Origin: Brevibacillus brevis | GTDB lineage: Bacteria > Bacillota > Bacilli > Brevibacillales > Brevibacillaceae | Assembly: GCF_022026395.1 (NCBI RefSeq) | Contig: NZ_CP041767.1 | Span: 1,251,501 to 1,315,500 of the forward strand | Reading direction: 5' to 3' | Length of the DNA stretch: 64,000 nt | Shown here: positions 31,545-41,637 of the stretch, in pieces | Layout: the number at the start of each line of letters is the position of its first letter | How positions within the stretch are numbered: the stretch's first letter is position 1 | Position numbers and translations under genes: made by a program | Notes under the pieces: model-generated | Told to the model about the DNA's origin: nothing | The model's database searches: none | The model's input: only the letters and a program-made list of their open reading frames with translations

Positions 31545-32080
31545 GCTTGGTGCTGGTAACAGGCGGTGTCCGTTCAGGAAAAAGCCGCTACGCGGAAGAG
31601 CTTGCAATGAAGCTGAGCAGTCGAGTCCTGTACGTGGCGACAGGCAAGGCTTGGGATGATGAAATGAAGCAGAGAATCGAGCTGCATCAAGCACGTCGTC
31701 CGCTGGAATGGGGCTGTGTAGAGGTAGGAGAGCGCTTAACCGATTACTACGCATTTCGTGAGCAGTATGATGTGGTGTTGATCGATTGTCTGTCCACCTG
31801 GGTGAGTAATCGATTAATGAGCGTGGATGAGGCGGAATGGAGAAGTGCTTCACACACGCAAGCCCTGTTGCAAGAGGCGGAGGCATGGCTGTCCCTCGTT
31901 CAGAATTCCCCGCAAAAAGTCATTGCTGTCACAAGCGAGGTCGGATTGGGCGGTGTAGCCTTGAGTCGTTTGGGCAGATGGTTCGCGGATGTTCTGGGGG
32001 ATGTCAATCAGAGAAGTGCGCGACAAGCGGACGCCGTCTACGCGGTTTTGTCAGGGATACCGTGGAGGATCAAAGGATGA
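31541..32080 (+). CDS. cobU: Adenosylcobinamide kinase / guanylyltransferase (CobU)
   Basis: Bifunctional enzyme that phosphorylates adenosylcobinamide and adds GMP, 179 residues. The P-loop GGVRSGKSRYAEE (8-20) is followed by YVATGKAWDDEMKQRIELHQARRP, containing the guanylylated His region, and VVLIDCLSTWVSNRL, with the B-site Asp. It overlaps cobD at ATGA. Together with cobS and cobC it completes nucleotide loop assembly. Confidence 0.93.
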   Translation: MSLVLVTGGVRSGKSRYAEELAMKLSSRVLYVATGKAWDDEMKQRIELHQARRPLEWGCVEVGERLTDYYAFREQYDVVLIDCLSTWVSNRLMSVDEAEWRSASHTQALLQEAEAWLSLVQNSPQKVIAVTSEVGLGGVALSRLGRWFADVLGDVNQRSARQADAVYAVLSGIPWRIKG

Positions 32081-32817
32081 ATGCATTTTTACACGCGATC
32101 TCGTTTTTTACGCGTATTCCGGTTCCGTGGCTTCGTCCTTCCGAGGAGGCGTGGAGAAGAAGCGTCAACTGGTATCCCGCAGTTGGTCTCGTCATCGGTT
32201 TACTGCTATGGGGTGTGCATCAAGCGGGACTGGTGTTGTTTAGTCCGTGGATCGCCGCTATTCTGACGCTAGTCGCATGGGTCTACGTGACTGGTGGTCT
32301 TCATATGGATGGGTGGATGGACCTCGCGGACGGTCTTGGCAGTAGTAGACCGCGAGAGCAAGTGCTTGCAATTATGAAGGACAGCCGCGTAGGTGCAATG
32401 GGGGTTCTTGCTGCGATTATGCTTTTGCTGATGAAGGCGGGTGCAGTCGCAGAGCTCGCACATCCGGGATGGGGCAGCTTTTTGATCGTAGCACCAGTGG
32501 CAGCGCGGACACATGTGCTTTTGTCGATCAAGCTCTGGCCATATCTTTCGGCGGACAAAGGAATCGGAAAAGGCATCAGTGCTGGGCTTTCCGTTTCCGC
32601 TATCATCGTGAGCTACATCGTCGTGTTTGCCGCAGGTTGGTATCTTGGGGGCTTGCAGGTCATGACAGCTATTTTCCTGTCGCTGTTGTTCGCTCTACTG
32701 TTTTCACGCTCGGTTGCAAAAAAACTGGGCGGACTAAACGGAGACTGCTACGGGGCTGTTATCGAAAGCAGTGAAGCGGTCGTTCTGCTGGTGTTAGTCG
32801 GGAGCTGGTGGTTATGA
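32077..32817 (+). CDS. cobS: Adenosylcobinamide-GDP ribazoletransferase (CobS)
   Basis: Membrane enzyme joining alpha-ribazole (phosphate) to adenosylcobinamide-GDP, 246 residues with about six helices. The family marks are ISFFTRIPVP near the N-terminus, GGLHMDGWMDLADGLGSSR (metal-binding Asp) and MKDSRVGAMG. The ATG at 32077 overlaps the cobU stop as ATGA; the reading frame extends further upstream but inside cobU. Confidence 0.93.
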   Translation: MNAFLHAISFFTRIPVPWLRPSEEAWRRSVNWYPAVGLVIGLLLWGVHQAGLVLFSPWIAAILTLVAWVYVTGGLHMDGWMDLADGLGSSRPREQVLAIMKDSRVGAMGVLAAIMLLLMKAGAVAELAHPGWGSFLIVAPVAARTHVLLSIKLWPYLSADKGIGKGISAGLSVSAIIVSYIVVFAAGWYLGGLQVMTAIFLSLLFALLFSRSVAKKLGGLNGDCYGAVIESSEAVVLLVLVGSWWL

Positions 32818-33416
32818 AACTGGTTTGGATACGTCACGGGGAGACAGACAGCAATCGTGAGCATCGATATTTGGGACATAGCGACGTTCCTTTAAATGAG
32901 CGCGGGCATCTGCACGCGAGTGATTTGGCCAAGGAATTATCAGTGCTCATCGGACGACCCGCTGCGATTTACTCGAGTGACCTGCTCAGATGCAGGCAGA
33001 CTGCCGAACCGCTCGCAGCTATGGTGGGGCTATCGGTTATTTCGGAACCAGCCTTGAGAGAGCTGTCTTTTGGCGAGTGGGAACTGATGACGTACGATGA
33101 GCTGATGCAGTTGGACCCTGTGCGGGCAACGAGATGGTACGACGATCCTTTTCGAAATCGACCTCCACGTGGGGAGAGTCTGGAAGAGCTGGGGATGCGC
33201 GTGGATCGTTGGCTACGTTCTTTGTTGGAGAGAGTGGGCAAGGAGGAGGCATCCAATACAGTCGTCATCGTCACACATGGCGGCGTAATCCGCTGGTTCC
33301 AGGCCGCGTGGCTCGAAAACAATCCCGACCGATATTGGCAGGTCGAGGGCCTTAAGCATGGTAAGGCTCTGGTAACGGAATGCTTGGATGCGGAAGGGCA
33401 GAATTGGATGCGATAA
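32814..33416 (+). CDS. cobC: Alpha-ribazole phosphatase-like histidine phosphatase (CobC)
   Basis: Phosphoglycerate-mutase-like phosphatase, about 200 residues, expected to remove the 5'-phosphate from alpha-ribazole phosphate or adenosylcobalamin phosphate. Catalytic His in WIRHGETDSNREHRYLGHSDVP, the second Arg/His region in IYSSDLLRCRQTAEPLA, Glu in RELSFGEWE, and the late His in VIVTHGGVIRW. The ATG overlaps the cobS stop as ATGA. General histidine phosphatase folds are similar, so the role rests on location. Confidence 0.85.
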   Translation: MKLVWIRHGETDSNREHRYLGHSDVPLNERGHLHASDLAKELSVLIGRPAAIYSSDLLRCRQTAEPLAAMVGLSVISEPALRELSFGEWELMTYDELMQLDPVRATRWYDDPFRNRPPRGESLEELGMRVDRWLRSLLERVGKEEASNTVVIVTHGGVIRWFQAAWLENNPDRYWQVEGLKHGKALVTECLDAEGQNWMR

Positions 33417-33442
33417 CCCCTGAAGAGTAAGAGAGGGACAAC

Positions 33443-34393
33443 ATGACAGAAGTATGGATATTATGCGCGGCCTACTTGATTGATCGGGTGGTAGGAGACC
33501 CCCGGAGCCTGCCGCATCCAGTGATCATCATGGGCTGGTGGATTACACGATTGGAGCGGGTCATACGTTCTCTGGTCAAAGAGGAGTCGCATTTGAAGCT
33601 GGCAGGAGTCCTGTTCCCGGTCGTGATCGTTGGCGGCAGCTACGCTGTTGTTTGGCTGCTTTTGTGGGGAGCGACGTTCATCCATCCGGTGCTTGCCTGG
33701 ATCTTGGGTGCCTGGTTGATTTCCACGACGATCGCGACAAAAGGCTTGGCCGATGCCGGGATGGAGATTGCCCGTCATCTTATGGCTGGGGATATGGAAG
33801 CGGCGAGACGCTCCTTGTCCATGGTAGTCGGACGTGATACAGAGCGGCTAGATGAACCGGAAGTATGTCGGGGAGCGGTGGAAACCGTGGCGGAAAACAT
33901 CGTCGATGCGATCGTCTCTCCGCTAATTTACGCAGCGATTGGGGGAGCGCCGTTGGCAATGGCGTACCGTGCCGCCAATACCCTTGACTCCATGGTTGGC
34001 TATAAAAACGAGAAGTATCTGAATCTCGGCTGGGCATCTGCCCGCTTTGACGATGTACTGAACTACATACCCGCCCGTTTGACAGCTTTGTTGCTCGTCG
34101 TCGCAAGCTGGCTGCAACGATTGAATGGGAAACAGTGCTGGGCAATGATCAGAAGAGATGCGCATTTGCATCCGAGTCCAAACAGCGGTTTGCCGGAAGC
34201 CGGAGTCGCTGGCGCACTAGGCGTACAGCTCGGGGGATTGAATTATTACCAAGGCGTTGCGTCGAATCGGGCAAAAATGGGAGATGCGAAGCGACCATTG
34301 CAGGCAAGTGACATTGTCGCGACGATTCGTTTGATGTATCTCGTTTCGCTCTTATGTCTGCTCGTTAGCGTGATGATATCGATTTTATTATAA
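33443..34393 (+). CDS. cbiB: Adenosylcobinamide-phosphate synthase (CbiB)
   Basis: Inner membrane protein, 316 residues, with about five hydrophobic helices. It attaches aminopropanol phosphate to adenosylcobyrate. Family marks: DRVVGDPRSLPHPVIIMGWW, SMVVGRDTERLDEPEVCRGAVETVAENIVDA, PLIYAAIGGAPLAMAYRAANTLDSMVGY and HPSPNSGLPEAGVAGALGVQLGG. It lies 26 bases after cobC with an AGAGAGGG SD and starts the part of the operon that builds the corrin ring. Confidence 0.93.
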   Translation: MTEVWILCAAYLIDRVVGDPRSLPHPVIIMGWWITRLERVIRSLVKEESHLKLAGVLFPVVIVGGSYAVVWLLLWGATFIHPVLAWILGAWLISTTIATKGLADAGMEIARHLMAGDMEAARRSLSMVVGRDTERLDEPEVCRGAVETVAENIVDAIVSPLIYAAIGGAPLAMAYRAANTLDSMVGYKNEKYLNLGWASARFDDVLNYIPARLTALLLVVASWLQRLNGKQCWAMIRRDAHLHPSPNSGLPEAGVAGALGVQLGGLNYYQGVASNRAKMGDAKRPLQASDIVATIRLMYLVSLLCLLVSVMISILL

Positions 34394-34420
34394 ACAGGAA
34401 GCGAAAAGGGGAGGGGCCTT

Positions 34421-36178
34421 ATGAGCGGCAAATTGTTTGTGATCGGGTTTGGTCCAGGAAGTTTTGAGCATATCACCAAGCGGGCGCGGGAAGCCCTGCA
34501 GGAGTCCGATGTCATTATCGGCTATTCCACCTACGTAGACTTGATCCGCGGACTTTTGACGAATCAGCAAATCGTCAGCACAGGGATGACGGAAGAAGTG
34601 GCGCGTGCACGAGAAGCCGTGCGTCAGGCGGAAGAGGAAGGCAAAAAGGTAGCGGTCATTTCCAGTGGAGACTCAGGAGTTTACGGGATGGCAGGTCTCG
34701 TATACGAGGTGTTGGTGGAAAAAGGCTGGACAGAAGCTACCGGCGTACCCATCGAAATCGTACCGGGCATCTCGGCGATCAATTCCTGTGGAGCGATCCT
34801 CGGTGCGCCTATCATGCACGATGCATGTACGATCAGTCTGAGCGATCACTTGACGCCGTGGGAACTGATTGCCAAACGAATTGACGCAGCAGGGATGGCT
34901 GACTTTGTGATCGCGTTGTACAACCCGCGCAGCGGACGACGCACACGCCAGATCGTCGAAGCGCAACGCATTCTTTTGCAGTACCGCTCACCAGATACGC
35001 CGGTCGGTATCGTGAAAAGTGCTTATCGCGAACGTGAAACGGTTGTCGTGACGACACTGGCACAAATGCTGGAGCATGATATCGGCATGTTGACCACCGT
35101 GATTATCGGAAATACATCGACGTTTGTATACGACGGCAAAATGATTACGCCGCGCGGTTATCAGCGCAAATATACGCTGTCTGCCGATGAGCAGCCACTG
35201 AAGCCGCATCAGCGTCTGCGTGTAGAAAATGAGCCTTGGTCGCTCGAGGCCACCGAGGAGAGCCTAGCGTCAGCTCCGGCAGCACCAGCAACATCGAAGG
35301 AAGAAAGACCAGTAGCTGTGACTGAGGACAGCGTAACGGCTACAGAACCAGCAAATCGTGCAGCAACAAGCACGGCAGTACTGGAAGCGCCTCCTGTAAC
35401 AGAAGAAGCCGCACCAAAAGCTCCATTCGCATGGGCCATGGAGGCGTTGACGGCTATCAATGCGGCGAAAGGTATTGAAACCAAGCCAGCTGCAGGCCAA
35501 GTCCACCGTCCGGTATCTACCTTTACGCCGGAGATGATTTTCGAATGCGCGGTAAGTCCGGGCGTTGCCAACAAAAAAATCACGCCGCTGCAAATGATGG
35601 CGATTGCCGAAGTGGCTGGCGAAAAAGGCGAGATCGAATACACCCCACACCACCAAATGATTTTGCGCGTGCCGACTGCCAACCCTGAAAGCATTACTAG
35701 CCGCTTGCGAGAGCTTGGGTTGATTCTCAGTCCGATCGGAGATGTTTTGCAGGTAAAGGCGTGTGATTTCTGCGACGGCGAGAAAAAAGACAGCATCCCT
35801 TATGCCGACGAACTGCATCAAAAGCTGGGTGGAAAAGAAATGCCGAAGGAACTGAAGATCGGCTTCAACGGCTGCGGGATGGCGTGCTACGGCGCGGTTC
35901 AAGAGGATATCGGAATCGTATTCCGCAAAGGAAAGTTCGATTTATTCCTGGGAGCCAAAACGGTTGGACGCAATGCACACTCCGGTATTCCGGTAGCAGA
36001 AGGCATCGAAAAAGAAGAGATTGTTCCACTCGTGGAGCGAATCGTGAACCGATTCAAAAAAGAAGCATTTCCGAATGAGCGGTTCCACAAGTTTTTCCAA
36101 CGTGTAGGTGAGCTGGAGGGCTTTGCATGGTACGAGCCAGCAAAAGCTGAAATCGAGAATGCTGCATGCGGAGATTAA
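34421..36178 (+). CDS. cbiH60: CbiH60: cobalt-precorrin-3 C17-methyltransferase with C-terminal reductase-like domain
   Basis: A fusion of 585 residues. Residues 1-245: CbiH/CobJ methyltransferase (FVIGFGPGSFEHITKRAREA, ISSGDSGVYGMAGLVYE, PGISAINSCGAILGAP, ALYNPRSGRR), which methylates C17 and contracts the ring. About 285-345: Ala/Thr/Pro/Glu-rich linker. About 350-585: a nitrite/sulfite reductase-like module with VKACDFCDG and FNGCGMACYG as probable [4Fe-4S] ligands. This matches CbiH60 of the Bacillus megaterium pathway rather than the single-domain CbiH. The ATG follows GGGGAGGGG. Confidence 0.93.
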   Translation: MSGKLFVIGFGPGSFEHITKRAREALQESDVIIGYSTYVDLIRGLLTNQQIVSTGMTEEVARAREAVRQAEEEGKKVAVISSGDSGVYGMAGLVYEVLVEKGWTEATGVPIEIVPGISAINSCGAILGAPIMHDACTISLSDHLTPWELIAKRIDAAGMADFVIALYNPRSGRRTRQIVEAQRILLQYRSPDTPVGIVKSAYRERETVVVTTLAQMLEHDIGMLTTVIIGNTSTFVYDGKMITPRGYQRKYTLSADEQPLKPHQRLRVENEPWSLEATEESLASAPAAPATSKEERPVAVTEDSVTATEPANRAATSTAVLEAPPVTEEAAPKAPFAWAMEALTAINAAKGIETKPAAGQVHRPVSTFTPEMIFECAVSPGVANKKITPLQMMAIAEVAGEKGEIEYTPHHQMILRVPTANPESITSRLRELGLILSPIGDVLQVKACDFCDGEKKDSIPYADELHQKLGGKEMPKELKIGFNGCGMACYGAVQEDIGIVFRKGKFDLFLGAKTVGRNAHSGIPVAEGIEKEEIVPLVERIVNRFKKEAFPNERFHKFFQRVGELEGFAWYEPAKAEIENAACGD

Positions 36179-36213
36179 TGCAAGAACACATGTAAAAACG
36201 AGGGGGACATAAA

Positions 36214-37158
36214 ATGGACGCAGTATTATTTGTAGGTCATGGAAGCAAAGACCCGGAAGGCAATGAAGAGATTCGACAGTTTGTGGCGACGCTAACACCG
36301 GATTTGGATGTACCGATAATCGAGACGTGCTTTCTGGAGTTTGCCCGTCCTGACATGCTGCAAGGCTTGAATACCTGCGTGGCGCGGGGGGCAACCCGCG
36401 TGGCGGTGATTCCAATCATCCTGTTCTCTGCCGGACATGCAAAAATTCATATTCCTGCTGCCATCGACGAGGCGAAGGAGCTGCACCCACACGTTCAATT
36501 CATCTATGGACGCCCGATCGGCATTCACGACGAAGTCATCAATATTTTGACCGCTCGCATGGAAGAGGCAGGCTTTGCCTCCGGAGAAGACCACGATGAC
36601 CTGGCTGTACTTGTAATCGGACGCGGTAGCAGCGATGCAGATGCCAATAGCGATATTTACAAAATGTCCCGACTGTTCTGGGAGCGCTATAAAGCCAAGT
36701 GGGTAGAGACCGCCTTCATGGGCGTGACATATCCGTTGTACGATGAGGGCGTGGAGCGTTGCTTGAAGCTGGGGGCGAAGCGCATCGTTCTCTTGCCGTA
36801 CTTCCTATTCACGGGTGTGTTGATCAAACGGATGAGCGACCAGCTGGAGAAGTTCCGCGAGCAATATCCAGAAGCCCAGTTCGAAATGGCCGAGTATTTT
36901 GGCTTCCATCCGTTGTTGAAGGAAGTGCTCAAGGATCGTGTGGAGGAAGCGTTGCACGGTGAAGTGAAGCTGAACTGTGATACCTGTCAGTACAGGCTCG
37001 CAGCGATGGAGCACATCGACCATCACCATCACCACCACGATGACGAGCATGGACATCATCATCACCATGGTCACCACCACCATCATCATCACGACCACGA
37101 TCACGACCATGACCACGACCACGATCACAAGCACAAGCACGACCACGTTACCAAGTAG
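36214..37158 (+). CDS. cbiX: Sirohydrochlorin cobaltochelatase CbiX with His-rich tail
   Basis: Inserts cobalt into sirohydrochlorin, the step that fixes the early-cobalt route. 314 residues, two CbiX-type repeats: LFVGHGSKDPEGNEEI with the metal His and ARGATRVAVIPIILFSAGHAKIHI; then VIGRGSSDADANSDI and GAKRIVLLPYFLFTGVLIKRM. Unlike SirB it continues with a CDTCQYR Cys pair (as in the iron-sulfur CbiX) and a tail of roughly 50 residues of His, Asp and Lys, in HHHHHH and HDHDHD runs. The tail is a likely cobalt store. It may expand or contract, because the DNA repeats CAC/CAT triplets. Confidence 0.94.
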   Translation: MDAVLFVGHGSKDPEGNEEIRQFVATLTPDLDVPIIETCFLEFARPDMLQGLNTCVARGATRVAVIPIILFSAGHAKIHIPAAIDEAKELHPHVQFIYGRPIGIHDEVINILTARMEEAGFASGEDHDDLAVLVIGRGSSDADANSDIYKMSRLFWERYKAKWVETAFMGVTYPLYDEGVERCLKLGAKRIVLLPYFLFTGVLIKRMSDQLEKFREQYPEAQFEMAEYFGFHPLLKEVLKDRVEEALHGEVKLNCDTCQYRLAAMEHIDHHHHHHDDEHGHHHHHGHHHHHHHDHDHDHDHDHDHKHKHDHVTK

Positions 37159-37170
37159 GAGGGAGACAGC

Positions 37171-37944
37171 ATGATTCTGGTACTGGCTGGAACGAGCGAC
37201 GCGCGCGAGTTGGCTCTGCAAATCAAGGACAAGGGCTACGAGCTGTTGACGACGGTCGTCACGGACAATGCTGCGAAAAGTATGGAGGAGGCAGGCGTGC
37301 CTGTTCAGGTCGGACGACTGACTGCAGACGATATTCAGCAGCTGATCCAAGACAGAGCCGTCCAATGCGTGATCGACGCGAGTCATCCCTTCGCAGAGGA
37401 AGCCTCCAAAAACGCCATGGCAGGAGCACAGGGCGCAGGAGTTCCCTACATTCGTTACGAGCGGGAAAGCATCTCCTCACCGGGCAGTGAGAAGCTGATT
37501 GTGGTAGAAGACTACGTCCAGGCGGCTGAGCTGGCGGCAGAAAAGCGGGGCGTCATCATGCTGACGACGGGCAGCAAGACGCTGAAAACGTTCACGGATC
37601 GGCTTCTGGGCTTGCCTGACACGACCTTGGTAGCACGCATGCTGCCGCGTCTTGACAATATGCAGAAATGCGAAGAGCTGGGTGTCGAGCAAAAAAACAT
37701 TGTCGCGATGCAAGGTCCTTTTTCCAAGGATCTGAACAAAGCGCTCTACGATCATTATGGTGTCACGCTGATGATCACCAAAGAGAGCGGCAAGGTAGGC
37801 GCTTTTGATGAAAAGGTGGAAGCGGCACTGGAAATGGGCATCGAAACCATCGTCATCGGTCGTCCAAAGATCGATTATGGAACGAAGTTTTCGGATTACG
37901 CCAGCGTGCTGGGCGAACTCAAACAAGTGACTGGAGGAAACTAA
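37171..37944 (+). CDS. cbiJ: Cobalt-precorrin-6A reductase (CbiJ)
   Basis: NAD(P)H-dependent reductase, 257 residues. N-terminal LVLAGTSDARELALQIKDKGYELLTTVVT, then DASHPFAEEASKNAMAGAQGAGVPYIRYERE, MLTTGSKTL, and AMQGPFSKDLNKALYDHYGVTLMITKESGKVGAFDEKVEAA. This matches CbiJ/CobK throughout. It is preceded by AGGAGGGAG and followed after 2 bases by cbiC. Confidence 0.93.
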   Translation: MILVLAGTSDARELALQIKDKGYELLTTVVTDNAAKSMEEAGVPVQVGRLTADDIQQLIQDRAVQCVIDASHPFAEEASKNAMAGAQGAGVPYIRYERESISSPGSEKLIVVEDYVQAAELAAEKRGVIMLTTGSKTLKTFTDRLLGLPDTTLVARMLPRLDNMQKCEELGVEQKNIVAMQGPFSKDLNKALYDHYGVTLMITKESGKVGAFDEKVEAALEMGIETIVIGRPKIDYGTKFSDYASVLGELKQVTGGN

Positions 37945-37946
37945 CC

Positions 37947-38597
37947 ATGGATTTCAAAACGGAATTTAAACCGATGACCGTACAACCGCAAGAGATTGAG
38001 GACTTGAGCTTTCAAATCATTACAGATGAGTTGGGCGAGCATTCTTTTACAGAAGAACAATATCCGGTAGTACAACGTGTCATCCACGCATCCGCAGACT
38101 TTGACCTCGGACGCAGCCTTGTTTTCCACCCGGACGCAGTAAAGTCGGGAATCGAAGCGATCCGCAGCGGCAAAATCGTCGTAGCAGATGTACAGATGGT
38201 GCAAGTCGGCATCAGCAAAAACCGCATTGAAAAATTCGGCGGACAAGTGAAGGTGTACATCTCCGACCGCGATGTAATGGAAGAGGCGAAGCGTCTGAAC
38301 ACGACCCGTGCGATCATTTCCATGCGCAAAGCGATCAAGGAAGCGGATGGCGGAATCTTTTGCATCGGAAACGCACCGACTGCACTCCTGGAGCTGATCC
38401 GCATGGTGAAGGAAGGCGAAGCAAAGCCAGGTCTGGTCATCGGGATGCCAGTTGGCTTCGTATCTGCGGCAGAATCCAAGGAAGAGCTGGCGAAGCTCGA
38501 TATCCCGTTCATTACGAACATGGGACGCAAAGGTGGAAGTCCAGTAACGGTAGCAGCATTGAATGCCATTTCGATCATGGCGGAACGGTTGGGCTAA
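37947..38597 (+). CDS. cbiC: Cobalt-precorrin-8 methylmutase (CbiC)
   Basis: Moves the C11 methyl to C12, making cobyrinic acid, 216 residues. Landmarks: RVIHASADFDLGRSLVFHPDAV with the catalytic His near residue 49, VVADVQMVQVGISK, GIFCIGNAPTALLELI and GLVIGMPVGFVSAAESKEEL. The ATG follows a weak GGAGG. It is co-directional with and adjacent to cbiJ and cbiD. Confidence 0.94.
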   Translation: MDFKTEFKPMTVQPQEIEDLSFQIITDELGEHSFTEEQYPVVQRVIHASADFDLGRSLVFHPDAVKSGIEAIRSGKIVVADVQMVQVGISKNRIEKFGGQVKVYISDRDVMEEAKRLNTTRAIISMRKAIKEADGGIFCIGNAPTALLELIRMVKEGEAKPGLVIGMPVGFVSAAESKEELAKLDIPFITNMGRKGGSPVTVAALNAISIMAERLG

Positions 38598-38601
38598 GCA
38601 G

Positions 38602-39738
38602 ATGGCAGCCAAAGCAGCAACGGACGAAAAAGAGGCAAAACCCCTCCGCCACGGATATACGACTGGATCATGTGCAACGGCGACGACCAAGGCTGCTTTG
38701 ATCGCGCTGATTACTCAGGAAGAGCAGAGCCAAGCGACGATTCGCCTGCCAATCGGCGAGGATGTCACCTTTCAGTTGGAGAGCTGTGAGTTTTCCTTGG
38801 AGAGGGCGACAGCAAGCACGATCAAGGACGGGGGAGACGATCCGGACGCGACACACGGTGCCCTTATCCTCTCTACTGTGGAATGGTCGGATCAGCCTGG
38901 CATTATTTTGGATGGCGGACTCGGCGTGGGACGGGTGACCAAACCAGGGTTGCCCGTTCCGATTGGCGAGGCAGCGATCAATCCCGTCCCGCGCAAAATG
39001 ATCAGGGAAACCGCGCAGGCAGTGCTGGATGAGTACGGGACCCAGCGCGGGATCAAAATCGTCATCTCTGTGCCTGCAGGCGAGGAAATCGCCAAAAAAA
39101 CATTGAATGGACGACTCGGCATACTCGGCGGCATCTCCATTTTGGGGACGCGTGGAATCGTGGTGCCGTTTTCCACTTCTGCCTACAAGGCGAGTGTGGC
39201 GCAAGCGGTCAACGTCGCCAAGGAAGCCGGCTGCGATCATATTGTGCTGTCGACGGGCGGAAAGAGTGAATCCTACGGGGTCGCTACTTATCCAGAGCTG
39301 TCGGAAGAAGCATTCGTAGAAATGGGCGATTTCGTCGGCTTTTCTCTCAAGCAGTGCAAAAACAAGGGTATGCGCAAAGTGACCTTGGTCGGGATGATGG
39401 GCAAGTTTTCCAAGGTAGCGCAAGGCGTCATGATGGTTCATTCCAAAAGCGCACCCGTCGATTTCGGCTTCCTCGCCCAAATGGCGGCAGATGCAGGAGC
39501 TTCTCAGGAGCGTATTGACGAAATTTTGGGAGCCAACACCGCTTCGCAGGTAGGCGATATGATGGTGGACACGCCCGCCTTTTTCGAGATCATGTGCGAA
39601 AACTGCTGTCGCGCTGCATTAAAAGAAGTGGGCGGCGGCATCGAGGTCGAAACCATCATCATCACAATGAAAGGGTCCCTGTTGGGAAGGGTGACGATCA
39701 ATGACACAGGCGATGAAAGTAATTGGAATCGGGGATGA
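38602..39738 (+). CDS. cbiD: Cobalt-precorrin-5B C1-methyltransferase (CbiD)
   Basis: SAM-dependent methylation of C1 on the early-cobalt route, 378 residues. N-terminal [22 protein letters not shown] is the CbiD hallmark; later [29 protein letters not shown] and [16 protein letters not shown]. The ATG at 38602 is chosen because the frame to the left is inside cbiC. It overlaps cbiET by 38 bases. The presence of CbiD with CbiG and CbiX excludes the late-cobalt route. Confidence 0.94.
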   Translation: MAAKAATDEKEAKPLRHGYTTGSCATATTKAALIALITQEEQSQATIRLPIGEDVTFQLESCEFSLERATASTIKDGGDDPDATHGALILSTVEWSDQPGIILDGGLGVGRVTKPGLPVPIGEAAINPVPRKMIRETAQAVLDEYGTQRGIKIVISVPAGEEIAKKTLNGRLGILGGISILGTRGIVVPFSTSAYKASVAQAVNVAKEAGCDHIVLSTGGKSESYGVATYPELSEEAFVEMGDFVGFSLKQCKNKGMRKVTLVGMMGKFSKVAQGVMMVHSKSAPVDFGFLAQMAADAGASQERIDEILGANTASQVGDMMVDTPAFFEIMCENCCRAALKEVGGGIEVETIIITMKGSLLGRVTINDTGDESNWNRG

Positions 39739-40930
39739 TGGACAGCAGAGCCTGCTGCCGTTGTACCGGACTTGGATAGAAGAAAGTGAACTGTTGGTTG
39801 GAGGAGAGCGACACCTCAGTTTTTTCCCGGAGTATACAGGGGAAAAGCGTGTACTAAAGGGCGGACTGACCGCGATGGTAGAAGAGCTACGCACCGAGAC
39901 GCGCAAGACGGTCATTCTGGCGTCAGGCGACCCGCTCTTTTACGGGATTGGCGGCTTGCTTTCCAAAAAGCTGAACGTGGAGATCTACCCGCACCTCAGC
40001 TCCATCCAGCTCGCTTTTGCCAAAATGGGCGAAGCATGGCAGGATGCGACATTGGCTAGTGTGCACGGACGTAGTATCAAAGGTCTGGCACAGCGGATAG
40101 ACGGGAAGGATAAGGTCGCACTGTTGACGGATCGGGAGAACTCGCCAGCAGCGATCGCCAAGTACCTCCTTTCGTTTCAGATGACCGAGTACGATGCGTT
40201 CGTGGCGGAGAATCTGGGCAGTGCGGAAGAGCGGACAGGCTGGTATTCCCTTGAGGAAATGGCAGATGGTATCTTTTCTGATCTGAATGTCGTGATTTTG
40301 AAAAAACGCCGTCCAAGCCCGGTATGGCCGTTTGGAATTGCAGACGAGGAGTTTTCCCAGCGCAAGCCGGACAAGGGACTCATTACGAAAAAAGAAGTGC
40401 GCATTTTAAGCATCGCGCAGCTGCAATTGCATGCGAAAAGTATCGTCTGGGACATCGGCACCTGCACAGGCTCTGTCGCCATTGAAGCGGCACGGATTGC
40501 GCGTGAGGGTGCAGTGTACGGCGTAGAGAAGAACGTGGATGATCTGGAAAACTGCCGCCAGAACATGGCGAAGTTTCGCACGGATTTGACAGTGATTAAC
40601 GCTCGTGCCCCACATGGCTTGGATGAGTTCCCGGACCCGGATGCCGTATTTATTGGCGGCAGTGGCGGAGAATTGCGAGAGCTGTTGAATATCTGCTGCA
40701 CACGACTGCGTCCGAAAGGCCGGATTGTGGTGAACGCGGCGACTATTGAGACATTGTACGAAGCGACACAAGCATTCGCGCAGGAAGGATTCGAGACATC
40801 GGTGACACTGGCACAGCTATCGCGCAGCAAGCCGATTTTGTCCCTGACGCGCTTTGAAGCATTGAATCCGATCTACATCATTACGGCCTGGGCCAAGCAG
40901 GCAGAAGAACTAGGAGGAGACAGCAAGTGA
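39701..40930 (+). CDS. cbiET: Fused CbiE/CbiT (C5 and C15 methyltransferase, decarboxylase)
   Basis: 409 residues, CobL-like fusion. CbiE (1-205): [47 protein letters not shown] and AVYSSIQ-like [17 protein letters not shown]. CbiT (about 220-409): SAM methyltransferase with [30 protein letters not shown] and [36 protein letters not shown]. The ATG at 39701 follows GAAGGG within cbiD. It ends with a 4-base GTGA overlap with cbiL. Confidence 0.92.
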   Translation: MTQAMKVIGIGDDGQQSLLPLYRTWIEESELLVGGERHLSFFPEYTGEKRVLKGGLTAMVEELRTETRKTVILASGDPLFYGIGGLLSKKLNVEIYPHLSSIQLAFAKMGEAWQDATLASVHGRSIKGLAQRIDGKDKVALLTDRENSPAAIAKYLLSFQMTEYDAFVAENLGSAEERTGWYSLEEMADGIFSDLNVVILKKRRPSPVWPFGIADEEFSQRKPDKGLITKKEVRILSIAQLQLHAKSIVWDIGTCTGSVAIEAARIAREGAVYGVEKNVDDLENCRQNMAKFRTDLTVINARAPHGLDEFPDPDAVFIGGSGGELRELLNICCTRLRPKGRIVVNAATIETLYEATQAFAQEGFETSVTLAQLSRSKPILSLTRFEALNPIYIITAWAKQAEELGGDSK

Positions 40931-41637
40931 CCAAGATCGGAACATTGTACGGACTGGGAGTAGGTCCCGGCGACCCTGAATTGATTACCGTCAAGGCATT
41001 TCGTCTATTACAGCAATCACCAGTGGTTGCGTACCCGAAAAAACGGATGGGCAGCAAAAGCTACGCGCATCAAATCGCAGAGCTGTATGTGCAGTCTCCA
41101 GACAAGGAAATGCTCGGACTCGTATTCCCGATGACGCGGGACAAAGAAATTTTGGAGCGTGAATGGAACAACACAGTAGAGATCGTCTGGGAGCGTCTGT
41201 CTGAAGGCAAAGACGTCGCTTTTGTAACAGAAGGCGATCCGATGTTTTACAGCACGTTCATCCACATGATGCGCGTTATGCATGAGGAGCACCCGGAAGT
41301 GCCAATCGTAACCGTACCAGGCGTCTCTTCGTTTTTGGGAGCTGCGTCCCGCTTCAATCTGCCGCTGGCGGATGGCGACGAGCAGATCGGCATCATCCCG
41401 GCAACAGAAGACAAGGAAGCCATGCGCAAAGCGCTGGAGAACCACGATACCGTCGTATTCTTGAAGGTAGCAAAAGTACTGCCAATGATCATTGGCTTGC
41501 TGAAAGAAATGGGGCTGGCTGAAAAGGCAGCAGTAGCGACCAAGGTCACTTCCTCCGAGGAAATGGTTTGGACCGATATGCGTGAACTGGAGCGGGCAGA
41601 GCTCAGCTATCTTACACTGATGGTGGTGAAAAAGTAA
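40927..41637 (+). CDS. cbiL: Cobalt-factor II C20-methyltransferase (CbiL)
   Basis: First methylation after cobalt insertion, 236 residues. SAM-binding [56 protein letters not shown] and [30 protein letters not shown], the last diagnostic for CbiL/CobI. The GTG at 40927 overlaps the cbiET stop. Confidence 0.94.
   Translation: MTKIGTLYGLGVGPGDPELITVKAFRLLQQSPVVAYPKKRMGSKSYAHQIAELYVQSPDKEMLGLVFPMTRDKEILEREWNNTVEIVWERLSEGKDVAFVTEGDPMFYSTFIHMMRVMHEEHPEVPIVTVPGVSSFLGAASRFNLPLADGDEQIGIIPATEDKEAMRKALENHDTVVFLKVAKVLPMIIGLLKEMGLAEKAAVATKVTSSEEMVWTDMRELERAELSYLTLMVVKK

Noticed and set aside
36982..37386. Long minus-strand ORFs opposite the His-rich tail of CbiX
   Set aside because: They are reverse-complement translations of the CAC/CAT repeat (poly-Val/Met), with no SD and low complexity.
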